From Brachybacterium kimchii (GTDB lineage Bacteria > Actinomycetota > Actinomycetes > Actinomycetales > Dermabacteraceae): a stretch of 64,000 bases of DNA. The notes under the pieces are model-generated. The model was not told the DNA's origin and did no database searches. It worked only from the letters and a program-made list of their open reading frames with translations. The DNA is taken from the NCBI RefSeq assembly GCF_023373525.1, contig NZ_CP097218.1, positions 2,852,001 through 2,916,000 of the forward strand. Direction: 5' to 3'. Made by a program: the position numbers and the translations under genes. Every line of letters begins with the position of its first letter. Position 1 is the stretch's first letter. This document shows positions 25,654 through 35,958 of this stretch, one piece after another.

Positions 25654-27818
25654 GACTCGGGATCATCCCATCCCGGCTCGAGGGTCACCAGTCGGTGGGT
25701 CGCGCGGGTGCGCGCCACGTAGAGGTCCCGCGCCCCCGCCTCCCCGGCCGCCTCGATCGCGGAGGGGTCCACGACGATCACGCTGTCGAACTCGAGACCG
25801 CGGGCCTCGGGCGCGGCGATCACGCTCGCGCCGCCGCCGCGGAGGGCGTCCTGCGCGGCGTCCGCGTCGTCGGCCGTGGTGATCACGCCGACGAGGCCGT
25901 TGGGGTCGCTCGCGCGGAGCTCGTCGACCGCGCGCCGCAGGTCCTCGAGGAGCCTGCCGCGCGAGGAGGGCACCCGGGACGGTTCCTCGCCGTGGCGCAG
26001 GGAGCGCGAGAGCCGCTGCTGCGGGGCGATCCGCGCGAGCAGCTCGCGGGTCGACTCGAGGATCTCCGCGGTGGTGCGGTAGTTGATGCTCAGCGTCCGA
26101 TGCTCGAAGCGGTCCTGGACGAAGGGGGCGAGCGCCTCGTCCCAGCTGCGGATCGTGCTGGTGGGGCCCGCCTGGGCGAGGTCCCCGACCACCGTCATCG
26201 AGCGCTCCGGGCAGCGCCGCACGAGAGCGCGCCACTGCATCGGGGAGAGCTGCTGCGCCTCGTCGACGACGATGTGGCCGACGATGTCCTCGGGCGGACC
26301 GTCCACGAGCGCTCGCGCCTCGTCGAGCAGGGCGAGATCGGCGAACGACCAGCCCGTCGGGCCGTCCGAACCTGCGCGGCCGTCCGTCCCCGCCATCTGC
26401 TCGAGGTCCTCGGCCGACGCCTCCGGCAGTGCGCGGGCGAGCGCCGCGGGATCGGCGAGGACCCGGCGCACCACGTCCTCGGGATCGAGTCGCGGCCACA
26501 CCGTCTCGACGGCGCGGTCGATGGCGGGATCCTCGAGCAGGTCCTCGTGGATCTGCTCCCAGTCGATGTCGAGATCAGCGCCCGTCCCCTGCGCGCCGTC
26601 GCCGCCCATGCGGGTGAGGTCTCCCGCGACCGCCCGGTCGAGGTTCAGACCGTAGGCGGCCTCGAGCTCCGCCTCGAAGGCGCTGTCCTCGCCCGATGTG
26701 CGCGCCTCGAGCTCGCTGACCAGGTCGTCCACGATCGCCTCGAGGAACAGGGCGCGGGCCTCGGTGTGCCCGGACGCGCCCTGCAGCGCGGAGCGTCGGG
26801 CGGCGTCGACGAGCTCGGCGTCGAGCACGACGGTGTCGTGAGCGGTGCGCAGCTCGAGCGGCACCCCGTGGGGCTGATGGCCGCGCACGTGCGCGGCGAG
26901 GGCGTCCGCGAGCTCGGCGCGGCCCTTGAGCCGGGCGATGCGGTCGGGCTCGGTGCGCGCGGGCTCCGTGCGGACGAGGTCGGGGAGCGTCGCCAGGTGC
27001 ACGTCGTTCTCCCCGAGCGAGGGCAGCACGTCGGAGATGTACGTGAGGAACCGCCGGTTCGGGCCGAACACCATGACGCCGCGCCCGGCGATGGCCGGCC
27101 ATGCGTAGAGCACGAAGGCGGCGCGGTGCAGGGCGACGATCGTCTTGCCCGTGCCCGGTCCGCCGTCGACCACGGTGACGCCGCGGTGGGGCGAGCGGAC
27201 GATGTCGTCCTGCTCGGACTGCAGGGTGGAGGCGGCCTCGCGCATCCGTCCCGTGCGGGGTCCGCTGAGGGCCGCGGTGAGCGGCCCGTCGCCGACCACG
27301 TCGCCCGGCAGCGGGGCGCTGCCGTCGAGGATCTCGTCGCTGACGCCGACGACCCGTCGGCCGTCCGTGCGCAGGTGGCGGCGCCTGCGCAGCCCCATCG
27401 GGCTGACCATGGTCGCGGCGTAGAAGGGGCGCGCGGCCTCGGCCCGCCAGTCCACCAGCAGCGTGTCGCCGTCCGGGGTGCGCATGCCGATCCTGCCGAT
27501 GTGCAGACCGTCCTCAGGCGCGGAGCCCGCCTCGCCGCTGCCGTCGATGCGCCCGAAGCACAGCGAGCGCTCGGCCGCCCGCAGCTGCCGGATCCTCTCC
27601 GCCAGCCGGTGCACCTCGACGTCCCGCGCGTAGGCGTCCGCCGGGCCGCCGACGGGGGCCGCGAGGGCCCGCTGCTGCGCGGCCGTCCGCTCCTGCACCT
27701 CCCGGTCGAGCCGCTCATGCATGCGGTCCACCGCGCGCTGCTCGACCTCCGTCTGGCCCTCTCGGCTCCCACCTGCATCGATATCGCTATGACCTGCCGA
27801 ACTCGTCCGTTCGTCCAC
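25650..27818 (-). CDS. helR: HelR/HelD-like RNA polymerase-associated helicase
   Basis: A 722-residue UvrD-fold ATPase. An N-terminal coiled-coil region (about residues 20-90, Arg/Glu/Gln-rich) precedes the Walker A in VVDGGPGTGKT near 218. VVDEAQQLSPMQWRALVRR (motif II), SWDEAL, SINYRTTAEIL and ARGLEFDSVIVVDP follow. This fits the HelR/HelD proteins that pull stalled or rifamycin-bound RNA polymerase off DNA. I chose GTG 27818 because GAGAGGCGGGG precedes it. The frame opens at TTG 27845, but that codon overlaps the -10 box. Confidence 0.85.
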   Translation of the reverse strand: MDERTSSAGHSDIDAGGSREGQTEVEQRAVDRMHERLDREVQERTAAQQRALAAPVGGPADAYARDVEVHRLAERIRQLRAAERSLCFGRIDGSGEAGSAPEDGLHIGRIGMRTPDGDTLLVDWRAEAARPFYAATMVSPMGLRRRRHLRTDGRRVVGVSDEILDGSAPLPGDVVGDGPLTAALSGPRTGRMREAASTLQSEQDDIVRSPHRGVTVVDGGPGTGKTIVALHRAAFVLYAWPAIAGRGVMVFGPNRRFLTYISDVLPSLGENDVHLATLPDLVRTEPARTEPDRIARLKGRAELADALAAHVRGHQPHGVPLELRTAHDTVVLDAELVDAARRSALQGASGHTEARALFLEAIVDDLVSELEARTSGEDSAFEAELEAAYGLNLDRAVAGDLTRMGGDGAQGTGADLDIDWEQIHEDLLEDPAIDRAVETVWPRLDPEDVVRRVLADPAALARALPEASAEDLEQMAGTDGRAGSDGPTGWSFADLALLDEARALVDGPPEDIVGHIVVDEAQQLSPMQWRALVRRCPERSMTVVGDLAQAGPTSTIRSWDEALAPFVQDRFEHRTLSINYRTTAEILESTRELLARIAPQQRLSRSLRHGEEPSRVPSSRGRLLEDLRRAVDELRASDPNGLVGVITTADDADAAQDALRGGGASVIAAPEARGLEFDSVIVVDPSAIEAAGEAGARDLYVARTRATHRLVTLEPGWDDPES

Positions 27819-27844
27819 GCACCCCGCCTCTCGAAGACCCACCA

Positions 27845-27880
27845 ACTATGAGGACGGCGGCGGCGAAGGTCAACGTTGAC
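27845..27880 (-). promoter_or_regulatory. helR promoter with palindromic operator
   Basis: On the coding strand a -35 TTGACC (27873-27868) and -10 CATAGT (27850-27845) are separated by exactly 17 bases. The -35 lies inside the perfect palindrome GTCAACGTTGAC (27869-27880), placed where a repressor would block polymerase. Transcription would start near 27838, 20 bases before GTG 27818. Confidence 0.55.
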
Positions 27881-27928
27881 TTCCTCTCCCGGCTCGTGTC
27901 CTGAGCAGGGGCGGAGCGCCGCCGGCGC

Positions 27929-29677
27929 TCAGGGACGGCTGGTCAGCCGCCAGGCCCCGGCGGCGTCCTGCTGGCGGCAGAACTCGGCGAAGCGGCCGCC
28001 CGCCGACAGCAGGTCCGCGATGGTCCCGTCCTCGACGATGCGTCCGTCCTCGAGGAAGACCACGCGGTCGGCGGCGCGGATGCTGCTGAGCCGATGGGCG
28101 ACGATCACCCGTGTGCGCGGGGTCGGATCGTCGGTGAGGGCGGCGGCGACCGCCGTCTCGTTCTCCGTGTCCAGCGCGCTCGTGGCCTCGTCCACGAGCA
28201 GCACGGGCGAGGGCTTGAGCAGCGCGCGGGCGATGGAGACGCGCTGGCGCTCCCCGCCGGAGAGGCCTCCGCCCGCCTCGCCGACCGCGCTGTCCCAGCC
28301 GTCGGGCATGCGGTCCACGAGGGAGTCGACCCGGGCGAGGCCCGCGGCCTCCGAGACCCGGTCCTCACCGGCCTGCGGGTCCCCCACCAGGACGTTCTTC
28401 CGGATGCTGCCCTCGAACAGGTAGGGATGCTGGAACACCATGCTGATGAGCCCGCGGCGCGTGTCTGGGTCGAGCGCGGAGAGGTCCGTCCCGTCGATCA
28501 GCACGGAGCCCGCGCTCGGCTGCTGGAGCCCGGCGAGGAGGGCGAGCACGGTGCTCTTCCCGGACCCCGAGGGGCCGACGATCGCCGTGGTGGTGCCCGG
28601 TGCGAGCGCGAGATCGAAGTCCTCGAGCACCGCCGGCCCCGCCTGGTCGTCCTCCCCGTAGCGGAAGTCGACGCCGCGCAGCTCGATCCGCGGGGCGTCG
28701 GCCGGCGCCGCATCCGCCGTCCCCTCGGGGTCGCGGGGTGCGCGCAGCACCTCGCGGATGTTCCGCAGCGCGCCCGTGGTCGTCTCGATCCCCGGGGAGA
28801 GCTCGGCGAGCACGGTGAAGGACTCGAGGCAGCGGACGATCACGACGATCAGCGCGATCGCCTGGGGCGCGCTGAGCGTGCCCCGCACGGTGAGCACGAC
28901 GGTGGTCGCCGCGAGCAGGAGCAGGGCGATCTGGCTGGCCAGCCCGAACAGCACCTGGCCGGGGACCTGCAGGAGCAGGGTGCGCATGGTCGCGCCGTGC
29001 TGCGCGGCGAGCGCCGCCCCCACGTGGCTGCGAGCGGGCTCCGCGCGGCGCGCCGCCCGCAGCGCCTGCTGGGTGCGCGCGAACTCGAGGACCCGCTCGG
29101 TGAGTCTGCTGTTCGCATGCGCGGCGGCGCGGTCGGCGCTGCGCGAGAGGCGCCCCGAGGCCCACATGGCCCCCAGCAGCACGAGGATCCCGGCGAGTGC
29201 GGCGACGCCCAGCTGCCAGGCGATCGGGAACAGCGCGATCGCGATCACCGTGGGCAGCAGCACCGCGCTGAGCAGCGGCGTCACGAAGTTCAGGATGATG
29301 CCCACGAGGTCCGGACCGGTCGCGGCGACGGCCTGCCGCGTGGTCGAGGTGTGCTCCGCCGTGAACCAGTCCAGGCGGATGCCGGTGATGCGGTCGGCGA
29401 CGGTGCGCTGGCCGTCGCGCAGGATCCCGAAGCCCAGGCGGAAGCCGAGCCGGCCGGCGGAGCGGTCGACGATCCAGCCGACGACGGTGACCAGGGCGAG
29501 CGCGCCCAGCCACGGCCAGGCGTCGGCGGGCGTCCCGCTGAACAGCGCCGCGACCAGGGGCACGAGCAGCACGCAGCCGACGGCGCGCAAGACCACGCCG
29601 AGGACCGTGAGGGCGAGGTGCCGGGCGACGAGGCCGCCGCTGTGCGGGGGCAGGAGGGAGAGCATCGCGCGGATCAT
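27929..29677 (-). CDS. irtB: ABC siderophore importer subunit, IrtB-like
   Basis: A 582-residue half-transporter with six membrane helices (about residues 15-300) and a nucleotide-binding domain. Walker A is GPSGSGKST near residue 372, the signature LSGGERQR near 472 and Walker [13 protein letters not shown] near 492. Beside an IrtA-like protein it should form the heterodimer that imports ferric siderophore and works with the FAD-reductase domain of IrtA. ATG 29677 overlaps the irtA stop (ATGA). The longer upstream frame is an extension into irtA. Confidence 0.88.
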   Translation of the reverse strand: MIRAMLSLLPPHSGGLVARHLALTVLGVVLRAVGCVLLVPLVAALFSGTPADAWPWLGALALVTVVGWIVDRSAGRLGFRLGFGILRDGQRTVADRITGIRLDWFTAEHTSTTRQAVAATGPDLVGIILNFVTPLLSAVLLPTVIAIALFPIAWQLGVAALAGILVLLGAMWASGRLSRSADRAAAHANSRLTERVLEFARTQQALRAARRAEPARSHVGAALAAQHGATMRTLLLQVPGQVLFGLASQIALLLLAATTVVLTVRGTLSAPQAIALIVVIVRCLESFTVLAELSPGIETTTGALRNIREVLRAPRDPEGTADAAPADAPRIELRGVDFRYGEDDQAGPAVLEDFDLALAPGTTTAIVGPSGSGKSTVLALLAGLQQPSAGSVLIDGTDLSALDPDTRRGLISMVFQHPYLFEGSIRKNVLVGDPQAGEDRVSEAAGLARVDSLVDRMPDGWDSAVGEAGGGLSGGERQRVSIARALLKPSPVLLVDEATSALDTENETAVAAALTDDPTPRTRVIVAHRLSSIRAADRVVFLEDGRIVEDGTIADLLSAGGRFAEFCRQQDAAGAWRLTSRP

Positions 29678-32370
29678 CGGACCGCCTCCGTTCCCGTGCC
29701 GGAGCCCGTGCCGGGTCCCGCACCGTGGGCCGACGCGAGGGGCCTGCCGGCGTCCCACAGCCGCCGGTACCTGCCCTCGCGCGCGAGCAGCTCCTGGTGC
29801 GTGCCGGTCTCGGCGATGCCCCCGTGGTCGAGGACGACGATCCTGTCCACGCCGGTGACGGTGTGGAGGCGGTGGGCGATCACGAGCACGGTGCGCCCGG
29901 CCGTCAGCCGGTTCAGCGCCCTCTGCACGAGGTACTCGGACTCGGGGTCGGCGAAGGCCGTGGCCTCGTCGAGCACGAGCACGGGGGTGTCGGCGAGCAG
30001 CGCGCGGGCGATGGTGAGGCGCTGGCGCTCCCCGCCCGAGAGCGCCGCGTCCGGACCGAGCTCGGTGTCGTAGCCCTGCGGCATGCGCAGGATCCGCTCA
30101 TGCAGCTGCGCATCGCGGGCCGCGGCCTCGATCTGCGCGTCGCCCGCGTCCGGCGCGGCCAGGGCGATGTTCTCGCGCACGGTGCCCTGGACCAGCTGGG
30201 TCTGCTGGAGGACGAAGCCGATGCGGGTGTAGAGCTCGTCGGCGGTGAGGGAGCGCAGGTCGTCGCCGTCCACGCGGATCGCGCCGCCGTCGACGTCGTG
30301 GAAGCGGGCGAGGAGCGCCGCGAGCGAGGACTTGCCCGATCCCGAGGGGCCGACGAGCGCCGTCACCGTGCCGGACTCCAGGGTGAGGTCGATGTCCTCC
30401 AGCACGGGCACGCCGGGTCGGTACGAGAAGCCGACGCGGTCGAACTCGACGCGGCCCGCGCGGGCGGGCTCGGCCGAGGAGGCGGCGGCGGGGGCCGTCC
30501 CGTCCGTCGGCGACGGGAGGGTCTCGAGCTCCGGCTCGTCGAGCGCCACCTGGATGCGGCGCGCGGCGAGCATCCCCGTGCGCAGGCCGCCCAGCCCGTA
30601 GCCGACGCCCAGCAGGCGCGCCCCGAACGTCGTTCCCAGCAGCAGGAACGGCAGCAGGTCGATCGGCGCCATGGAGCCGGTGACGATGAACAGGGTGCCG
30701 GGGGCGCAGATGAGCAGCAGGAACGTTCCGGGCCTGGTCACGAGGTCGATGAAGGTCCGCTGCCCGAGCATCGGCTGCTGCCAGGCCCGCAGGAACTCGA
30801 CGTACTCCCCCAGGCGGGCGCGGAAGCTCGATGCCGCGGCGCCGCCGAACACGCGGATCACGGGCTGCCCGTCGAGGTAGGCGCCGGCCTCGACGTTCAT
30901 GCGCTCGGCCCACCGCAGCGCGAGGGCGGTCTTCGGGCCGGACTGGACCAGCATCACCATCATCCCCCACACGTAGGCGAGCACCGGGATCAGCAGGATC
31001 AGGGCGAGCCGCCAGTCGACGACGAACAGGTAGACGAGCACCCCGATCGGCGCGACCGCGGCGGCCGCCGCGTCGGGCACGGCGTGGGTGACCAGGTAGT
31101 GCAGCGAGAGCGTGTCGTCCTGGACGAGCTGCTTGATGCGCCCGGAGCCGCGGGCGTCGAACCATCCCAGCGGGACCCTCGAGAGCTTCGCGAGCAGACG
31201 CTCGCGCACGTCGCGAGCGAAGCGCGCGTCGACGGCGTGGAGCCACGCCATGAGCGCCGCCGAGGCGAGCACCCCGAGTCCCATGAGGACCACGGCCCAG
31301 ATGCCGAGGGCCCACAGGCGGGACGGGTCGTCGCCCCGCAGCAGACGGCGCGCGAGCTCGACGAGCAGCACGAACGGCGCCAGCTGCAGCAGGGTGACGA
31401 GGGCCTGCACGACGCCGGCGACGATCAGGTGCGTCCGCATCGGGGCGAGCAGACGGCCACCGGCCTGCGTGCGCCATCGGCCTGTGGATGTGCGGGCAGC
31501 GGGGACCGGTGCGCTCTCCTGCTCCTCCTCGATCGCGGGCGCGGACGCCCGCGCCTCCTGCTCCGCCCCGCTCTCCGGCACCGGCGCCGGCACCGGCTCC
31601 GGCACGGGCTCCGGTGCGGCCTTGGAGCGGTTCGATCCGAACGCCCGGCCGTAGTACCAGTAGGCCTGCGCGTGCATCTCGCTGCGGGGGAAGCCGAACT
31701 CCTCCTTCAGGCGTGTCCGCAGGATCTTCAGCGAGCCCGATTCCGGCGCCGTCCAGACGTACCAGTCCGACCAGTCGCGGGTCTCGATGGCGGCGGCCAG
31801 CGACTGCTCGCCCCGACGCGGCACCCAGTGCACCGCGGCCCGCGGATGGTCGACGAGGGGGATGCTGCGATCGGTCTCCGCGTGTTCCTCGAGGTAGACC
31901 TCGATCGGCACCTCGGCGGGGACGACGGCGAGGATCCCGTTGATCGCGGGGATCGAGGCCGAGTCGCCGATCAGCAGGTACCCGGCGGGGAGCTCGTCGG
32001 GCAGGTCGAAGCGGGGACTGCCGAACGGCGTCACCTGGACCGTCGTCCCGACCTCGGCGCTGCGCGCCCAGGCGGAGGCGGGCCCGGCGGGCTCGTGCAG
32101 CACCATGTCGATCGCGAAGTCGCCGGTCGCGGCGTCGCCCTGGGCGACGGTGTATCCGCGCTGGTGCTCGAAGTCCTTGCCCTCGTGGTCCGGGAACCAG
32201 AAGCGCACGGCCGCGGCCGGGGCGAGCACGTCGTCCTCGAGCAGCGTGTCCGAGTGCATGTGGATGCGCACGAACCCCGGCGCGAGGGTCTCGGTGCCCG
32301 TCACCGTGGCCTCGTGGTCCTTCGCGCCGTACGCGCGCATGATCGCGCCGCCCACGCCTCTCCTGGCCAT
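29674..32370 (-). CDS. irtA: ABC siderophore importer fused to siderophore-interacting domain, IrtA-like
   Basis: An 898-residue fusion. Residues about 10-270 are a siderophore-interacting FAD reductase domain ([10 protein letters not shown] for FAD, C-terminal [16 protein letters not shown]). A Pro/Glu/Ala-rich linker (about 275-320) follows, then six helices, then an ATPase domain with GPSGSGKSS near 678, LSGGERQR near 780 and [10 protein letters not shown] near 795. This is the IrtA layout: import of ferric siderophore with reduction of iron at the inner membrane face. Its start shares one base with the TetR stop (TGATG), and it overlaps irtB. Confidence 0.92.
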   Translation of the reverse strand: MARRGVGGAIMRAYGAKDHEATVTGTETLAPGFVRIHMHSDTLLEDDVLAPAAAVRFWFPDHEGKDFEHQRGYTVAQGDAATGDFAIDMVLHEPAGPASAWARSAEVGTTVQVTPFGSPRFDLPDELPAGYLLIGDSASIPAINGILAVVPAEVPIEVYLEEHAETDRSIPLVDHPRAAVHWVPRRGEQSLAAAIETRDWSDWYVWTAPESGSLKILRTRLKEEFGFPRSEMHAQAYWYYGRAFGSNRSKAAPEPVPEPVPAPVPESGAEQEARASAPAIEEEQESAPVPAARTSTGRWRTQAGGRLLAPMRTHLIVAGVVQALVTLLQLAPFVLLVELARRLLRGDDPSRLWALGIWAVVLMGLGVLASAALMAWLHAVDARFARDVRERLLAKLSRVPLGWFDARGSGRIKQLVQDDTLSLHYLVTHAVPDAAAAAVAPIGVLVYLFVVDWRLALILLIPVLAYVWGMMVMLVQSGPKTALALRWAERMNVEAGAYLDGQPVIRVFGGAAASSFRARLGEYVEFLRAWQQPMLGQRTFIDLVTRPGTFLLLICAPGTLFIVTGSMAPIDLLPFLLLGTTFGARLLGVGYGLGGLRTGMLAARRIQVALDEPELETLPSPTDGTAPAAASSAEPARAGRVEFDRVGFSYRPGVPVLEDIDLTLESGTVTALVGPSGSGKSSLAALLARFHDVDGGAIRVDGDDLRSLTADELYTRIGFVLQQTQLVQGTVRENIALAAPDAGDAQIEAAARDAQLHERILRMPQGYDTELGPDAALSGGERQRLTIARALLADTPVLVLDEATAFADPESEYLVQRALNRLTAGRTVLVIAHRLHTVTGVDRIVVLDHGGIAETGTHQELLAREGRYRRLWDAGRPLASAHGAGPGTGSGTGTEAVR

Positions 32371-33056
32371 CACTGCTCCTTCTCCGCCGCGTCGAGCGCG
32401 GCCCTGATCTGGTGGGCGCTGGACCCGGGCGGCGCCGACGCCGCGAATCCGCGCACCACGGCGCCCAGCCAGAGCCGCACGTAGTCGTCGTCGCCCACAT
32501 CGGGCAGGGAGCGCACCGCCGGCCCGAGGGTCGTGTCGGCCCGCAGCTGGGCCTCGGCCGCGAGCTGCTGCGAGCTGAGGCCCTCCTCGTGCCGCCTGCG
32601 GGTCTCCTCGGCGGCGGCATAGCCGATGGCGACCGAGGCGACCGCGGTCGCGAGCACGATCGCGGCGTCGGCGTCGTAGCCGCGTCGACCCAGTGCCTCG
32701 ACCTCCGTCGCGAGCAGCCGGCGGCCGTTCTCGCCGCGCGGGAAGAGGGTCTGCACGTAGCTCGCGAGGCCGGGGCTCGCGAGGATGGCGGCGCGCAGCT
32801 GCATCCCGAAGCTCAGCAGGTGGCGCTCGGTGCTGTGGGCGGGGTCGTCCTCGAGCTCGATGTCGGCGAGGATGCTCTCCCCCACCAGGCGCTCGAGGCC
32901 CCACCGCCCCTCGACGTGCCGGTAGAGCGCTGTCGAGGTCACGCCGAGGCGCTCGGCGACGGCGTTCAGGCTCAGGCGCTCGAGTCCCAGCTCGCGCCCG
33001 GCGCGGACGATGTCCTCGCTCCGGATCTGCGGGGGCCGTCCGCCGACGCGCGCCAT
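32370..33056 (-). CDS. TetR-family regulator of the irtAB operon
   Basis: A 228-residue TetR-type repressor. Its N-terminal HTH comprises [42 protein letters not shown] (about residues 12-54 in two stretches). An all-helical ligand domain follows, with TetR-class text [16 protein letters not shown]. It is the first gene of the irtAB operon, linked by a TGATG overlap, so it likely controls its own operon. An IdeR/DtxR-like iron box lies 37-55 bases upstream of the start, which suggests double control. Confidence 0.85.
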   Translation of the reverse strand: MARVGGRPPQIRSEDIVRAGRELGLERLSLNAVAERLGVTSTALYRHVEGRWGLERLVGESILADIELEDDPAHSTERHLLSFGMQLRAAILASPGLASYVQTLFPRGENGRRLLATEVEALGRRGYDADAAIVLATAVASVAIGYAAAEETRRRHEEGLSSQQLAAEAQLRADTTLGPAVRSLPDVGDDDYVRLWLGAVVRGFAASAPPGSSAHQIRAALDAAEKEQ

Positions 33057-33092
33057 CGGCGCCCTCCCGTCCTCGAAGTTATGGGTATCAAC

Positions 33093-33111
33093 TAAGGGGA
33101 GGCTAAGCGAA
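33093..33111 (-). promoter_or_regulatory. IdeR/DtxR-like iron box
   Basis: TAAGGGGAGGCTAAGCGAA matches the 19-base IdeR/DtxR consensus TTAGGTTAGGCTAACCTAA at 14 positions, including the whole central AGGCTAA. It overlaps a plausible -35 TTAGCC that is 17 bases from CATAAC on the minus strand. Just downstream, AGTT...AACT (33077-33093) is a weak palindrome that could be the TetR site. Confidence 0.6.
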
Positions 33112-33211
33112 CCCGGGTGGCGGCGCAAGGGTCGGCCGGTGAGCGGTCCGCGACGGGCCGACGGGCGGGCGGCCACGGGCCCGTCGGACCCCGGGTCTAG
33201 GCTCGCGGAGC

Positions 33212-33754
33212 ATGACACCGGAACTCGACGAGCACGGCCGCCTCGACCCGCCCCTGGACGCCGACGAGTGGGGGACCCTGTGCGGATTCCTCGACTACCA
33301 GCGGGCCACGTTCGCCTGGAAGTGCCGGGGCCTCGACGCCGCGCAGCTCGCACGCACCCTCCCGCCGAGCCCGATGACGCTCGCGGGGATGATGAAGCAC
33401 CTGGCCTACGTCGAGGACGACTGGTTCAGCCGCGACCTGCACGACGAACCGCTGCGGGAGCCCTGGGCGTCCGTCGACTGGAGGGCCCGACCCGAGTGGG
33501 AGTGGGAGACCGCGGTCGTCGACGACCCCGACGAGGTGCGCGCGCTGTGGACCGCGTCGGTCGAGCGGGCCCGCGAGCTCGCCGCCCGGGCGTACGAGGA
33601 GGGCGGGCTGGGCATCGCCGCGAAGCGCCGGTTCCCCGACGGGCGCAGCCCGAGCCTGCGCTGGATCATGACCCACATGATCGAGGAGTACGCGCGCCAC
33701 AACGGCCACGCCGACCTGTTGCGCGAGTCGATCGACGGGGAGGTCGGCGAGTAG
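33212..33754 (+). CDS. DinB/DUF664 family protein
   Basis: A 180-residue DinB-like four-helix protein, a relative of the one at 3954. It has conserved MTLAGMMKHLAYVEDDWF near residue 50 and WIMTHMIEEYARHNGHADLLRESIDG near the end; the three His are the likely metal ligands. The role is unknown; related proteins are often thiol-dependent transferases. TAGGCT ends 8 bases before ATG 33212, so it is probably leaderless. It is divergent from the TetR-irtAB operon. Confidence 0.82.
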   Translation: MTPELDEHGRLDPPLDADEWGTLCGFLDYQRATFAWKCRGLDAAQLARTLPPSPMTLAGMMKHLAYVEDDWFSRDLHDEPLREPWASVDWRARPEWEWETAVVDDPDEVRALWTASVERARELAARAYEEGGLGIAAKRRFPDGRSPSLRWIMTHMIEEYARHNGHADLLRESIDGEVGE

Positions 33755-33829
33755 CGGCGAGCACCTCGGCGGGCAGGTCGGCGCGCCCGACCCCTGGTGC
33801 TCGCGGCCGCCCCGCGCGAGGATCGAGCC

Positions 33830-34447
33830 ATGACCGCGCGCACTCTCGCCATCCTCCTGTTCGACGGCGTCGAGGAGCTCGACGCCGTGGGCCCCTGGGA
33901 GGCCCTCTCGTACTGGACGCAGAACCATCCCGATGATGGCTGGCGGGTGGCCACCGCGAGCGTCGGCGGCAGCGCGATCACGGCCGCGAAGGGCATGGTC
34001 ATCACGCCGACGACCGCCCTCGAGGACCTCGAGCACGTGGACGTCCTGCTGCACCCGGGCGGCCGCGGCACCCGGGCGCTGTTCAAGGACGCGGCACACC
34101 TCGAGCGGGTGCGCCGGATCGCCGGCACCGCAGAGCTGATGACGAGCGTGTGCACCGGATCTCTCGTCTATGCGGCCGCCGGGCTGCTGCGCGACCGTCC
34201 CGCGATCACCCACCGGGGCTCCGTCGACCTGCTGCGCGAGATCGATCCGAGCATCGACGTGCGCGAGGGCGAGCGCTGGGTGGAGGACGGGGACGTGGTC
34301 ACCTCGGCCGGGGTCTCCGCGGGGATCGACATGGCGCTGCACCTGGTGGGGCGCCTCGTCTCCCCGCAGCGCGGCCGGGACGTGCAGCACGGCATCGAGT
34401 ACGACCCCGCGCCGCCGGTGTGGGACGACGAAGGAGACGCACGATGA
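33830..34447 (+). CDS. DJ-1/PfpI family protein
   Basis: A 205-residue protein of the DJ-1/ThiJ/PfpI class I glutamine amidotransferase-like fold. It has [19 protein letters not shown] at the start, the nucleophile Cys in [13 protein letters not shown] near residue 107 and [17 protein letters not shown] after it. It could be a glyoxalase III-like deglycase, an isonitrile hydratase or a chaperone. Its TGA overlaps the DUF1348 start (ATGA), so the two are co-translated. Confidence 0.87.
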   Translation: MTARTLAILLFDGVEELDAVGPWEALSYWTQNHPDDGWRVATASVGGSAITAAKGMVITPTTALEDLEHVDVLLHPGGRGTRALFKDAAHLERVRRIAGTAELMTSVCTGSLVYAAAGLLRDRPAITHRGSVDLLREIDPSIDVREGERWVEDGDVVTSAGVSAGIDMALHLVGRLVSPQRGRDVQHGIEYDPAPPVWDDEGDAR

Positions 34448-34926
34448 GCACACATCCCGCGAGCAGCGACCCCACGAGCACCGATCCGGCCCCGCGCCCT
34501 CCGCTGCCGCCCTTCACCGAGGAGACCGCGCGGGCGAAGGTCCAGGCCGCCGAGGACGCGTGGAACACCCGCGACCCCGAGCGCGTCGCCGGCGCGTACA
34601 CCGAGGACACCGTGTGGCGGAACCGCGACCGGTTCCTCGTCGGCCGCGAGCAGGTGATCGAGTTCCTGCGCGGCAAGTGGGAGCGCGAGCAGGAGTACCG
34701 GCTGCGCAAGAACCTCTGGGCGTTCACTGACGACCGCATCGCCGTGCGCTTCCAGTACGAGTGGCACGACGCCGACGGCCAGTGGTGGCGCTCCTACGGC
34801 AACGAGCTCTGGGAGTTCGACGACCTCGGGTACATGAGCCGCCGCGAGGCCTCGATCAACGACGTGGCGATCGACGAGGCGGACCTGCGCGTCACGCCCG
34901 GCGAGGGCGAGCTGCCCGCGCACTGA
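34444..34926 (+). CDS. DUF1348, NTF2-like protein
   Basis: A 160-residue NTF2/SnoaL-fold protein of the DUF1348 type. It has [20 protein letters not shown], then [22 protein letters not shown] and [22 protein letters not shown]. The family is conserved but uncharacterised. The fold is a cone that binds small molecules, and some relatives are isomerases or polyketide enzymes. It overlaps the DJ-1 gene by four bases. The first 20 residues are Pro/Ser/Thr-rich and poorly conserved. Confidence 0.85.
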   Translation: MSTHPASSDPTSTDPAPRPPLPPFTEETARAKVQAAEDAWNTRDPERVAGAYTEDTVWRNRDRFLVGREQVIEFLRGKWEREQEYRLRKNLWAFTDDRIAVRFQYEWHDADGQWWRSYGNELWEFDDLGYMSRREASINDVAIDEADLRVTPGEGELPAH

Positions 34927-34951
34927 CCCGTCGGGCCCGGGCGTCGAGCCG

Positions 34952-35554
34952 TCAGTCCCGCCCCGCGATCCCGGACAGCAGCACGTCGGCGACGCCCTCG
35001 GCGAAGGCGTCGGCGTCGGCCTCGGGATGGGCGCGCAGGTGCGAGACCATGGCCTCGACGGCGCCCTCGTAGACGAGGGCGAGGGTGCGCAGATCCGCCC
35101 CGGCCCGGATGACCCCGTCGCGCTGTCCTCGGGCGAAGACGCCCTCCTGCCCTTCGAAGGTCTCCTCCATGTCCGCGATGCCGAGCACCGGCCCGCCGTC
35201 CTCGTCGCGCAGGCCGGCGACGATCTGCTCGAGGGCCGCGAGCTCGCGCTCGTGGGTGCGGGCGAGCCGCGCCGCTCCCCTGATCGCCGCGCGCAGGAAG
35301 GCCGCGGCGTCGACCTCCGCGTCGAGCCCCTGCGCGACCTGACTGCGCAGCTGGACGAGCGCGGTCCGCGCGGCCTCGGCCATGAGCGCGTCGCGGGAGG
35401 TGGCGTAGTGGGCGACGAGCGCCTTGGAGACGCCCGCCCGGGCGGCGATCACCTCGAGGCTGCTGGCCGCGAAGCCGCGGGCGGCGACGGCATCGATGGT
35501 CGCCTGCACGATCTGGGCGCGACGCTGGTCGGGCGGGAGCCGGCGGCCCGCCAT
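34952..35554 (-). CDS. TetR-family regulator
   Basis: A 200-residue TetR regulator. The HTH runs from RRAQIVQATIDAVAARGF to EVIAARAGVSKALVAHYATSRDAL (residues about 11-55); a helical effector domain follows. The start shares one base with the stop of the membrane protein gene upstream (TGATG). The operon promoter has a perfect TetR-type palindrome between its -35 and -10 boxes, so this protein is the likely autorepressor, with the membrane protein as its partner. Confidence 0.86.
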   Translation of the reverse strand: MAGRRLPPDQRRAQIVQATIDAVAARGFAASSLEVIAARAGVSKALVAHYATSRDALMAEAARTALVQLRSQVAQGLDAEVDAAAFLRAAIRGAARLARTHERELAALEQIVAGLRDEDGGPVLGIADMEETFEGQEGVFARGQRDGVIRAGADLRTLALVYEGAVEAMVSHLRAHPEADADAFAEGVADVLLSGIAGRD

Positions 35555-35952
35555 CACGCGGCCCGTCCGCCGGGGCTCGTGCGGGCGGCCTCGAGGCTCA
35601 CGCCGGTGACGACGCCGGCCATGAGCACCGCGATGACGATCATCTCCGCGCGCATCCAGACCGGGAAGAGGCCGGGGACCAGCGCCTCGACGACGTTGGC
35701 CAGCAGCAGCACGGCGGCGATGATGCCGGCCGCGCGCAGTGCGGAGCGGGAGCCGGTGGCGGCCCGGCGCAGCCGCAGCGGGAGCAGCACCCCCAGCAGC
35801 AGGACGATCACGGCATGGATCCAGGCCTCGACCGGTGCGAGGTGCGGGGCGAGGACCGCGAGGACGACGAGCGCCGGGATCGTCACGAGCACGAGCACGA
35901 GGTAGACGGCGGCGAGGGTGGAGGCGAGCGGGAGGCGGGGCGATGCGACCAT
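35554..35952 (-). CDS. Four-helix membrane protein, TetR partner
   Basis: A 132-residue protein with four hydrophobic helices and no family I can name with certainty. The last helix ends with GVSLEAARTSPGGRAA. It is the first gene of an operon with the TetR regulator, one base overlapping. TAGGGT ends 6 bases before ATG 35952, so translation should start at the 5' end of the mRNA. By analogy with TetR-membrane protein pairs it may move or sense the TetR ligand; that is inference. Confidence 0.78.
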   Translation of the reverse strand: MVASPRLPLASTLAAVYLVLVLVTIPALVVLAVLAPHLAPVEAWIHAVIVLLLGVLLPLRLRRAATGSRSALRAAGIIAAVLLLANVVEALVPGLFPVWMRAEMIVIAVLMAGVVTGVSLEAARTSPGGRAA

Positions 35953-35958
35953 GCGGCC

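Noticed and set aside
27818-27845. TTG start at 27845 for helR
   Set aside because: It overlaps the -10 box CATAGT and lies upstream of the expected transcript start. GTG 27818 has a ribosome site.
25695-32484. Long open frames opposite helR (25695-27851) and irtAB (28094-30073, 29725-32484)
   Set aside because: Composition is that of antisense shadows with no recognisable domain, while the minus strand encodes complete ATPases.
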